From Akkermansia sp. (lineage in GTDB: Bacteria > Verrucomicrobiota > Verrucomicrobiia > Verrucomicrobiales > Akkermansiaceae): a stretch of DNA of 41,157 nucleotides. Location: the NCBI GenBank assembly GCA_017558555.1, contig JAFYUJ010000052.1:1-41157 (forward strand), given 5' to 3'. Position 1 is the first letter of the stretch; each line of letters opens with the position of its first letter. The notes beneath the pieces are model-generated. The model was given only the letters and a program-made list of their open reading frames with translations. It ran no database searches and was not told where the DNA came from. The position numbers and the translations under genes were made by a program. This document shows positions 24,925 to 32,157 of this stretch, in pieces.

Positions 24925-26310
24925 TCAGGCGTGAATGGCGCGACCATCTGCTGCCAGCACCGCCTCATGAATGGCTTCGGAGAGGGTGGGGTGGGCGTAA
25001 ATCATCGCGTTCATGTCGGCATCTGTCAGCTCACTGTACATGGCCAGCTCGGGGGTGGCAATCATTTCTGTGGCGTTGTCGCCCACGATGTGGGCACCCA
25101 GCAGCTCACCGTTTTCCTTGCCGAAGAGCAGCTTCACAAAGCCCTCTGTCTCGCCGGTGGCCACAGCCTTGCCGATGGCCATGAAGGGGAACTTGCCCAC
25201 GCGGTATTCCACGCCGGCTTCTTGCAGCTCGCGCTCGCGCTTGCCCACGCTGGCAACCTGCGGGTGGCAGTAGGTGCAGCCGGGCACATGCACAGGGTGC
25301 AAGGGGGTGTGCTCGGTATCGAACATGCCTTCCACGGCCTGCTCGGCTTCGTAGCTGGCGGTGTGGGCCAGCATGATGCCGCCGATGCAGTCGCCCACGG
25401 CGTAAACACCGCTGATGTTGGTGCGGTAGCGTTCATCCACCTTGATGAAGCCGCGCTCGGTGAGCTCCAGTCCGTTGGCCTCGGGCACCACGGGCACCAC
25501 ACCGATGGCCACCAGACACACATCGGCGGTGATTTCCTGCACCTTGCCGTTTTTGGCGGTGATGGTGGCGGTTACGCTGTCGCCGTTGTCGCGCAGGCTG
25601 TCCACCTTGGCTCCGGCCATGCAGGTGATACCCTGTTTCTTGAAGGCGCGCTCCATGGCGGTGCATACTTCACTGTCTTCATTGGGGAGGATGCGGGGCA
25701 GGGCTTCCACCAGGGTCACTTTGGTGCCGAAGCAGTGGTACACATAGGAAAGCTCGGTGCCGATAGCGCCGGAGCCAATCACAATCATGCTCTCGGGGCG
25801 CTTGGGCATCACCAGGGCATCTTTGCTGCCGATGATGGTCTTGCCGTTGAAGGGGAAGGCGGGCACCTCGCGGGTGCGGGCACCGGTGGCGATGAGGATG
25901 TTCTCACCCTCCAGCGTGGTGACGCTGCCATCCGCAGCGGTGACTTCGACCTTGCCGGAGGCCACGATGCGGGCTTCACCGCTTACGCTGTCCACTTTGT
26001 TCTTTTTGAAGAGGAAAGAGATACCGTTGGAAAGGCGCTCGCTGATTTGGCGGGAGCGGGCGATGACGGCTGTCCAATCTACGCTGAGTTCACCCGTGGT
26101 GATGCCGTATTCTGCGGCTTTCTTGGCCATGGTGTTGTAGACCTCGCCATTCTTGAGCAGGGCTTTGGTGGGGATGCAGCCCCAGTTCAGGCAGGTGCCG
26201 CCCATGCGCTCGCGTTCCACGCATACCACGCGCTTGCCCAGCTGGGCTGCTCGTATTGCACCAACATAGTCGGCAGGGCCGCCACCAATCACAATCAGGT
26301 CGTAACTCAT
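24925..26310 (-). CDS. lpdA: Dihydrolipoamide dehydrogenase
   Basis: The FAD-dependent E3 subunit reoxidises dihydrolipoyl groups of pyruvate or 2-oxoglutarate dehydrogenase or the glycine cleavage system. The 461-aa protein has the FAD motif IGGGPADYVGAIRAAQLG and the redox disulfide C40/C45 in MGGTCLNWGCIPTK. An NAD-binding GSGAIGTELS, the FAD-contact VYAVGDC and the C-terminal catalytic pair H440/E445 (AHPTLSEAIHEA) follow. The FAD loop has Ala-Asp where most homologues have two glycines. The ATG coincides exactly with the predicted transcription start (leaderless). E1 and E2 genes are not present, so which complex it serves is open. First gene of a three-gene operon. Confidence 0.96.
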   Translation of the reverse strand: MSYDLIVIGGGPADYVGAIRAAQLGKRVVCVERERMGGTCLNWGCIPTKALLKNGEVYNTMAKKAAEYGITTGELSVDWTAVIARSRQISERLSNGISFLFKKNKVDSVSGEARIVASGKVEVTAADGSVTTLEGENILIATGARTREVPAFPFNGKTIIGSKDALVMPKRPESMIVIGSGAIGTELSYVYHCFGTKVTLVEALPRILPNEDSEVCTAMERAFKKQGITCMAGAKVDSLRDNGDSVTATITAKNGKVQEITADVCLVAIGVVPVVPEANGLELTERGFIKVDERYRTNISGVYAVGDCIGGIMLAHTASYEAEQAVEGMFDTEHTPLHPVHVPGCTYCHPQVASVGKRERELQEAGVEYRVGKFPFMAIGKAVATGETEGFVKLLFGKENGELLGAHIVGDNATEMIATPELAMYSELTDADMNAMIYAHPTLSEAIHEAVLAADGRAIHA

Positions 26311-26316
26311 GCTTGC

Positions 26317-26345
26317 ATTTTACCTCACGCGCGTGCGCCTTGCAA
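26317..26345 (-). promoter_or_regulatory. lpdA promoter, leaderless type
   Basis: On the minus strand TTGCAA (26345-26340), a 17-nt spacer and TAAAAT (26322-26317). Six bases separate it from the ATG at 26310, placing +1 on the A of the start codon. Confidence 0.75.
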
Positions 26346-26388
26346 CGCTAAAGCACCGATATGACAAGGGAAACGCTATGGGGATTTT

Positions 26389-29103
26389 TTACAATTTCTT
26401 GCTCACGCGCTCCAGCATGAGACGGAAACCTACGGTGGGGCGTTTGTTGTCGATGGGGCGCGGGGTGCGGCAGGCAGAGTGCAGCTGGCTGGGGCGGAAT
26501 GAGGTGTAGTCCCCGCCGCGGGTTACGCCATACTCGCGGAAGTCGAAGCCCTCCGGTCCGCCGTATTGGCCGCTCACCCATTCCTGCACGTTGCCCTCCA
26601 TATCATGCAGACCCAGCAAGTTGCCGGCAAAGGAACCCACCGGGGCGGTGAAGGGGAAGTTATCCCGATAATGGGGGATGATGTGGTTGGGCTGGGTGTA
26701 GGGCCCGGCAGAGGCATCGGCAAAGTTGCCGGTGTCGCGATACGGTGGCCAGCGCATCCCCCAGGGGAAGTCCTGTTTCACCTCGCCGGAGCGGCGGCGC
26801 TGCTTATCATAGGGGGAAGCACCGTTTTCCTGCTTGAGGCCGGCCATGGCACTCCATTCCGCATCGGTGGGCAGGCGGTAGAAGTCGGAGTTTTCGATGA
26901 GCCCCTCGGCGCGTTCTTTCTCTGTGAGCCAGCGGGCGAACTGCTCCGCATCATTGCGGGAGACAAAGACCACGGGGTGGTGCTCATTTTGTTCAAAGGC
27001 GGGGGTATCCGGCTCGGGGGCTCCGGTAGCGGCACAGTAGACTTTGTAGTCGGCCACGCGCACCTCTGTGGTGCAGGCCATGATACGCGGGGTGAGGGGC
27101 ACCAGCTTGAGCCCCAGCCCATTAATCCACTCTGTGCCAAAGGCCACGGAGTTGTTGGCCTGCAGTACCAGGTTGAGTGAAAGATCCCGCGGAGAGAGCC
27201 CGCTACTGCGCACCGAGGAGTAACCGGGCATGCGCACCTCCAGATAATACGGGGCCACGGGCACGCGCATGTCCTGCATGGGGGTGACACCCAGCAAACG
27301 ACCGTTGAAGTAGACGGACGCCCCCGAGGGGTTGGAGTACACGGTGATGGGGGTCTTTTTGATGGGGGTGATGCACAGGCGGTAGGCGCACATATCCGGG
27401 CCAATCTCGGTGCCGGGCTCAGGTACGGCGATGATGGAGTGGTCTCGGCCCAGGGTACCGGCGGTTTCGCATTGGCGGGTCAGCCACAGGGTGTAAGCGC
27501 CGATGCAGGCCTGGGTAGTCAGCACCAGGTCTGTGCCGCTTTGCTGCTCCCAGCGCAGGTTCAGCCCCTCGGGTGCATGGTGCAGGAAGGATTCGAACTG
27601 CCGACGGGTTACAGGGGTAGTCGCCTCGTGTTTGTCTTTGGCGGGGGTGTATTCGGTGTCCTGCGCATCTCGCCATACCTTGCCGATCTGGGGCGGGCGA
27701 TAGGGCAGCAAGGCCCCCCCCAGAGAGAGCAGGCCTCGGCTGGGGATGATGCCGCTTTCATGCGCATCGGCGTAGCCATCCTTGCGGAGAATGAAGGAAA
27801 CCTGGGTGCCTGCGGGCATGTTGATGGGGCCATACGGGGTTTCATCTACATACTCTCCATCCTCGGTGTAAATGGAGGCACCGGAGGGCACGGTGGCGAT
27901 GAAAAGCTGGCCATCTTCCTGCGGCTCGGGGGGGCTTTCTTCTTCTGCCGGGAGCTCTGCCTGCGCTGAGGGGGCGGGGGGTGTTTCTGCCACAGGATTG
28001 GCCGGTGCGGGTGGCGGGGTGGGTTGCCCGCAGAGGGCTGCGAGCGCCAGCTGCATGCGCTCCCGCATATCCTGCGGCAGCATGTGGGCTGCCAGCGCGG
28101 TCAGCAGCGCCACCAGCAGCACGCCAATCAGCCAATAGTGCTTGCGGTTGCTGCCTTTTTGGGTGTGCTTTTTGGCGGGCTTGCGCGTTTGTTTGCGGGT
28201 GCCGGGGGCAAAGTGGCGCAGGTCATCCAGTCGGTCTGCCAGCACATGGGCAGAGGTGATGCTTGCTTTATTCACCTGCGGTTCGGCTGCGGCACAAAGA
28301 ATCTTGTTGAAATCCAGCCATTGGCGATGGCTGGTTCCCTCGGGAATCTCGGCGGGCAATTCAGGGAAATCCAGACGGTCCTTGCCGGTGCTCATTTCAT
28401 AGAGCACCTTGGCCAGGGCATACACATCTGCACGCGGGGTACCGGGGCCATCCGGCGGGATATAGCCCTCCGTGCCCACGTAGCTGCGCTTGTTGCCACG
28501 CGCTACAAAGCCCACGTCCGCCAGCTTGGCGCGGCTGTTCACAAACACCACGTTGGCAGGCTTGATGTCGCGGTGGGTCAGGTCTTCCGCGTGCAGTCCG
28601 GCCAGCGCATGGGCCAGCTGGCTGCCCACCTCCAGCACATAGTCCAGCGGCATGGGGTGCATGCCGTACAGCTGCATATCGCTCTGCAGCGTGCGCGGCA
28701 CATAATCATCCGGCTCGATGTGGATGCCCGTGTAGGCATCATCCGCCAGCTCCATCACGTAGTAATAATAGGGCGATTCGCCTCCCTTTTGACCCACATG
28801 CAGGATATGCACCAGCCCCGGGATGCCGCGCGCTATCGGTTCGTAGCTCAGAATCCCCTCCAGCTCGCGCGTGAATGTGCGCTCATCATCAAAGTCCTCT
28901 CGCCACACCACTTTCACCGCGCGATAGGCTCCGGTGGCTGAGCGCGCCAGCCATACCTCCCCGTATGAGCCTGTGCCGATGAGCCGCAATATCTCGTGGT
29001 CCGGTACCTCCGGCTGCGTGCCCTCCGGTCGCCGCGCGCGCTTTGATACGGGAATCATGCGCGGGGCCTTCGCTTTGCTAAGCTCTGGGGTGTCTGCTGT
29101 CAT
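26389..29103 (-). CDS. Membrane Ser/Thr kinase with two PEGA domains and an FGE-like domain
   Basis: A 904-aa multidomain protein. Residues 35-300 form a eukaryotic-like kinase: Gly loop GTGSYGEV (43-50), K64, catalytic HRDIKPAN (177-184), and DVG at 196-198 where DFG is usual. A basic linker precedes one membrane helix at about 323-340. A Pro/Ala/Glu-rich spacer, a PEGA domain (about 400-450) and a second PEGA domain (about 586-636) follow. The end (about 658-897) is a formylglycine-generating-enzyme/SUMF1-like domain (RLPTDAEWSAMAG, DMEGNVQEWVSG, RPTVGFRLM) with only one nearby Cys (C878), so the true FGE cysteine pair seems absent. The kinase would face the cytoplasm, the sensor part the periplasm. 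It has its own leaderless promoter. Catalytic residues are intact, so kinase activity is likely; the FGE-like part is more likely a binding module. Confidence 0.93.
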   Translation of the reverse strand: MTADTPELSKAKAPRMIPVSKRARRPEGTQPEVPDHEILRLIGTGSYGEVWLARSATGAYRAVKVVWREDFDDERTFTRELEGILSYEPIARGIPGLVHILHVGQKGGESPYYYYVMELADDAYTGIHIEPDDYVPRTLQSDMQLYGMHPMPLDYVLEVGSQLAHALAGLHAEDLTHRDIKPANVVFVNSRAKLADVGFVARGNKRSYVGTEGYIPPDGPGTPRADVYALAKVLYEMSTGKDRLDFPELPAEIPEGTSHRQWLDFNKILCAAAEPQVNKASITSAHVLADRLDDLRHFAPGTRKQTRKPAKKHTQKGSNRKHYWLIGVLLVALLTALAAHMLPQDMRERMQLALAALCGQPTPPPAPANPVAETPPAPSAQAELPAEEESPPEPQEDGQLFIATVPSGASIYTEDGEYVDETPYGPINMPAGTQVSFILRKDGYADAHESGIIPSRGLLSLGGALLPYRPPQIGKVWRDAQDTEYTPAKDKHEATTPVTRRQFESFLHHAPEGLNLRWEQQSGTDLVLTTQACIGAYTLWLTRQCETAGTLGRDHSIIAVPEPGTEIGPDMCAYRLCITPIKKTPITVYSNPSGASVYFNGRLLGVTPMQDMRVPVAPYYLEVRMPGYSSVRSSGLSPRDLSLNLVLQANNSVAFGTEWINGLGLKLVPLTPRIMACTTEVRVADYKVYCAATGAPEPDTPAFEQNEHHPVVFVSRNDAEQFARWLTEKERAEGLIENSDFYRLPTDAEWSAMAGLKQENGASPYDKQRRRSGEVKQDFPWGMRWPPYRDTGNFADASAGPYTQPNHIIPHYRDNFPFTAPVGSFAGNLLGLHDMEGNVQEWVSGQYGGPEGFDFREYGVTRGGDYTSFRPSQLHSACRTPRPIDNKRPTVGFRLMLERVSKKL

Positions 29104-29111
29104 GCCCCCTC

Positions 29112-29140
29112 ATTATAGCGGCGCTTCCTCCCCAACGCAA
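29112..29140 (-). promoter_or_regulatory. Kinase-gene promoter, leaderless type
   Basis: On the minus strand TTGCGT (29140-29135), a 17-nt spacer and a perfect TATAAT (29117-29112). The ATG at 29103 is eight bases on, so the leader is at most about two bases. Confidence 0.8.
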
Positions 29141-29303
29141 GCAACAATCTGCGGAAGTGCGAATGACGCATCTCTGAAAAACAACAAATGGCCATTAATC
29201 AGGTGCGTTATGGGGGATACATTAATGATAGTGTTGAACCTGCAATCAATTGGGCAATCTATGGGATACATGAGGAGAAAAGGGGGATTTCCGGGGAATA
29301 AGC

Positions 29304-29332
29304 TTGAAAAACAGGGCTCGGGGGGGTAACAT
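29304..29332 (+). promoter_or_regulatory. ispG promoter, leaderless type
   Basis: TTGAAA (29304-29309), a 17-nt spacer and TAACAT (29327-29332). Six bases follow before the ATG at 29339, placing +1 on the start codon and deciding against the in-frame start two codons upstream. Confidence 0.72.
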
Positions 29333-29338
29333 GTGGGT

Positions 29339-31087
29339 ATGAGCACACTGCATTGCCCGAGTTTGTATCAGTATACCCGCCGCGCTACCCGCGAAGTGAT
29401 GGTAGGCGGTCTGGGAATTGGTGGGAATAATCCCATCCGTATTCAATCCATGCTGACCAGCGATACGCTGGATACGGCATCGTGTGTGAAAGAAGCACTG
29501 GCATTGGCAGAGGCGGGGTGCGAGATTATCCGCCTGACGGCACAGACCAAGGTGTATGCTGCGAATCTGGAAAACATTGCGCGCGAGCTGCGCGCGGCGG
29601 GCTGCCAGGTGCCGCTGGTGGCAGATATTCATTTCAAGCCGGATGCCGCCATGGAAGCCGCCAAGTGGGTGGAGAAGATTCGCGTGAACCCGGGTAATTT
29701 TGTGGACAAGAAAAAGTTTGTGGAGCGCGACTACACAGATGCCGAGTATGAAGAGGAACTGGAAAAGATTCGCAAGTCCTTCACGCCGCTGGTGTTGTTC
29801 TGCAAGGAACATGGCCGCGCCATGCGCCTGGGTGCCAACCACGGCTCCTTGTCCGACCGCATTTTGAACCGCTATGGCGACACGCCCGATGGCATGGTGG
29901 AAAGCGCTCTGGAGTTTGCCCGCATTGCGCGCGAGCTGGATTACCACCAGTTGGTGTTCTCCATGAAATCCTCCAACGTGAAGGTGATGATTCAGGCCTA
30001 CCGCTTGTTGGTGAAGCGCCTGGCAGAGGAGGGGATGGATTGGAACTACCCGATTCACCTGGGCGTGACCGAGGCCGGTGAGGGTGAGGATGCCCGCATC
30101 AAGAGTGCCACGGGGATTGGCTCGCTGCTGGCCGATGGTATTGGTGACACGCTGCGCGTCTCCCTCACGGAAGATCCTGTGTACGAGATTGCTCCCGGTT
30201 TTGAGCTGGCGGCGCCCTATCAGCCCGGTGCTGCGGCTTGTGCTGTGGCCCCGGCAGAGGAACCGGCTGCTCCCTTTGACCCCTTTGTATACACCAAGCG
30301 CAAGGCCGATGTGATTACCCGTGGCGGCGTGACGCTGGGGTGGAATGAACCGGTGCGTGTGGTGCTGCCCAAGGCTGCTTGCGAGAGCCTGGATGCCGCG
30401 GTGATGAAGGATTTCATGCCTGAACTGGCGTATGAAGATGCCGCTGCGGTGGAGATTGACCCCACCAATGCCACCGAGGTGGCTGCATTGCAGGATGATC
30501 CTGCCACGCTGGTGACGGTGAAGGATGGGGTGCAGATGCCGGTGCCGCAGGCTTTCCGCCTGCTCGCTGCGGTGATTCCCGCCCGCCACAGCATCCTGCT
30601 GAAGGATACCCTGTCTCCCGGTACGGAAGAAGCGCTGAGTGCCCCCATGGCCGGTGGTGTGAATATGGGTTCCCTGCTGTGTGATGGTGTGGGCAATGCT
30701 GTGCTTGTGCGCCGCGAGGCCGATGCCGCCAAGGCTGCCTACCTGGGCTTCAATATCTTGCAGGCTGCCGGTGTGCGCCTGAGCAAGACGGAATATGTGT
30801 CTTGCCCCTCCTGCGGCCGTACGCATTACAATATCCAGGAGGCTGCGGCCCGCATCCGCCAGGCCACAGGCCACCTCAAGGGCGTGAAAATCGCCATCAT
30901 GGGTTGTATTGTGAATGGCCCGGGCGAGATGAGCGATGCTGACTTCGGTTACGTGGGTGGCGCGCCCAACAAGATTAACCTCTATGTGGGCCACACACCG
31001 GTGGAGATGAATATCCCGCAGGAAGAAGCTGTGGAGCACTTGGTGGAGCTTATCAAGTCTCATGGCCGCTGGGTAGACCCCAGCTGA
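29339..31087 (+). CDS. ispG: 4-hydroxy-3-methylbut-2-enyl-diphosphate synthase, long form
   Basis: The [4Fe-4S] enzyme of the non-mevalonate isoprenoid pathway converts methylerythritol cyclodiphosphate to hydroxymethylbutenyl diphosphate. At 582 aa it is the long type with a large central insertion, as in plants and Chlamydiae, versus about 370 aa in E. coli. The N-terminal TIM barrel contains GGNNPIRIQSMLTSDT, LVADIHFKPDAAM and KIRVNPGNF. The C-terminal cluster domain has C489 and C492 (SCPSCGRTHYN), C523 and E530 (MGCIVNGPGEM). The start at 29339 is set by the promoter. It is a single-gene unit with a strong terminator shared with the convergent operon. Confidence 0.97.
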   Translation: MSTLHCPSLYQYTRRATREVMVGGLGIGGNNPIRIQSMLTSDTLDTASCVKEALALAEAGCEIIRLTAQTKVYAANLENIARELRAAGCQVPLVADIHFKPDAAMEAAKWVEKIRVNPGNFVDKKKFVERDYTDAEYEEELEKIRKSFTPLVLFCKEHGRAMRLGANHGSLSDRILNRYGDTPDGMVESALEFARIARELDYHQLVFSMKSSNVKVMIQAYRLLVKRLAEEGMDWNYPIHLGVTEAGEGEDARIKSATGIGSLLADGIGDTLRVSLTEDPVYEIAPGFELAAPYQPGAAACAVAPAEEPAAPFDPFVYTKRKADVITRGGVTLGWNEPVRVVLPKAACESLDAAVMKDFMPELAYEDAAAVEIDPTNATEVAALQDDPATLVTVKDGVQMPVPQAFRLLAAVIPARHSILLKDTLSPGTEEALSAPMAGGVNMGSLLCDGVGNAVLVRREADAAKAAYLGFNILQAAGVRLSKTEYVSCPSCGRTHYNIQEAAARIRQATGHLKGVKIAIMGCIVNGPGEMSDADFGYVGGAPNKINLYVGHTPVEMNIPQEEAVEHLVELIKSHGRWVDPS

Positions 31088-31110
31088 GAGGCGCAGCAGT
31101 TGTTTTGAAC

Positions 31111-31147
31111 AAGCCCGAATTCATCTTGATGGTGAATTCGGGCTTTT
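31111..31147. terminator. Bidirectional terminator between ispG and the Bat operon
   Basis: A perfect 13-bp stem (31111-31123 with 31133-31145, arms AAGCCCGAATTCA and its complement, loop of nine) ends in TTTT on the plus strand. On the minus strand the run is only TTGTT, so it is better for ispG than for the operon. Confidence 0.85.
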
Positions 31148-31152
31148 GATCT

Positions 31153-32157
31153 TCAATGGTTTCCCCGGAGCTTTTGACGAATGGCTTGTGAGTATTGCCC
31201 CGGCTGCTGCGGTGCGATGTCATAGCCCAGATAGCAACGGCGACGCAGGGCATCGTAGCTTTCACCGGGACGGGTGATGAGGGCCCCATGCTTGTGCAGC
31301 AGTCGAGAGATGCTGCCGTTGTGGATGGGTGCCAGGTCATAGATGCGCGGCATGTTGGGAGCCAGGGCGCGGAAGGATTGCATGACCCCGCTGGAGCAAT
31401 TGCCGGTGGCGGTGTTGTAGGGTTTGCGGGTGCTGTGCGCTTCCCGGGCGATGGCGATGAATGTTTCCAGCAGTTCGCGCGCTTTGTCCGGCTTGATGTT
31501 CATGGGCATGAGCAGCAAATCCTCGTGGCGGTGATTGGTACGCAGAGCGAAGATGTCTTCCTCGGTGCCGAATACATAGAGCAGTCCGTAGCGTTTGTAC
31601 AGCCCACCCAAGGCGTTTTGTTCCTCTCCCTCCGGCAGACGCGTTTCTGCCGAGATGACGAAGTGGCGTCCATCTGCAAAACCGAAGCTGAGCATGGTGT
31701 GGCAGATGGCCTCCATGCCGTCCCAGTGGCATTCGGCAAAGTCCACTTCGGTGAGCTGATCCAAATCATAGCTTTCGGTGCGGTACCGGACATCAAAATC
31801 TGTTTCGGAGCGGTAGTGAAAATCGCGCAGGTTGGTGATGGTAAGCGTGTCTCCCTGTATGGCGAATTGCGGTTCGCGGGCCCAGGAGGTTTGCCACTGT
31901 TCCGGGTGCGGATTGGGCAAAAGATAGTAGGCTGCCACACCGCTGCCAAACAGGGCCCATAAGGCGGTACGAATGCTGCCAAAGTGTCCCTTGTGCCAGC
32001 GGTAGCAGCCCCACAACACCGCTACAATCAGAAGGCTGAGCAGGCTCAGGGGCTGGTAGATGAAAAGCCCGCATTGCCAGAGCAAACCTGCGCCCAGCAG
32101 CACGTCTGCCAGGCTGCGCAGGGTGAGAAACGTGATGCGTTGGAGCTTCTGTCTCAA
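31153..32157 (-). CDS. DUF4105 (Lnb N-terminal-like) membrane protein
   Basis: A 334-aa protein with three hydrophobic helices near the N-terminus (about residues 15-30, 35-50, 65-80). A DUF4105 domain, the Lnb-type periplasmic thiol-hydrolase-like fold, follows: ITNLRDFHYRSETDFDVRY, AICHTMLSFGFADGRHFVI, LRTNHRHEDLLLMPM and the TGNCSSGVM segment carrying a candidate catalytic Cys, with H in ICHTML. Family members include lipoprotein N-acyltransferase-like proteins; whether this one has that activity is not shown. The start is a TTG at 32157 overlapping the batD/E stop codon by four bases (TTGA); no other early start is available. It is the last gene of the seven-gene operon. It might join acylation or lipoprotein handling to the Bat module, an inference. 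Confidence 0.82.
   Translation of the reverse strand: MRQKLQRITFLTLRSLADVLLGAGLLWQCGLFIYQPLSLLSLLIVAVLWGCYRWHKGHFGSIRTALWALFGSGVAAYYLLPNPHPEQWQTSWAREPQFAIQGDTLTITNLRDFHYRSETDFDVRYRTESYDLDQLTEVDFAECHWDGMEAICHTMLSFGFADGRHFVISAETRLPEGEEQNALGGLYKRYGLLYVFGTEEDIFALRTNHRHEDLLLMPMNIKPDKARELLETFIAIAREAHSTRKPYNTATGNCSSGVMQSFRALAPNMPRIYDLAPIHNGSISRLLHKHGALITRPGESYDALRRRCYLGYDIAPQQPGQYSQAIRQKLRGNH

Noticed and set aside
29269..29329. Small plus-strand frame before ispG with a GAGGAG sequence
   Set aside because: The purine run lies inside the frame, and the frame overlaps the ispG promoter.
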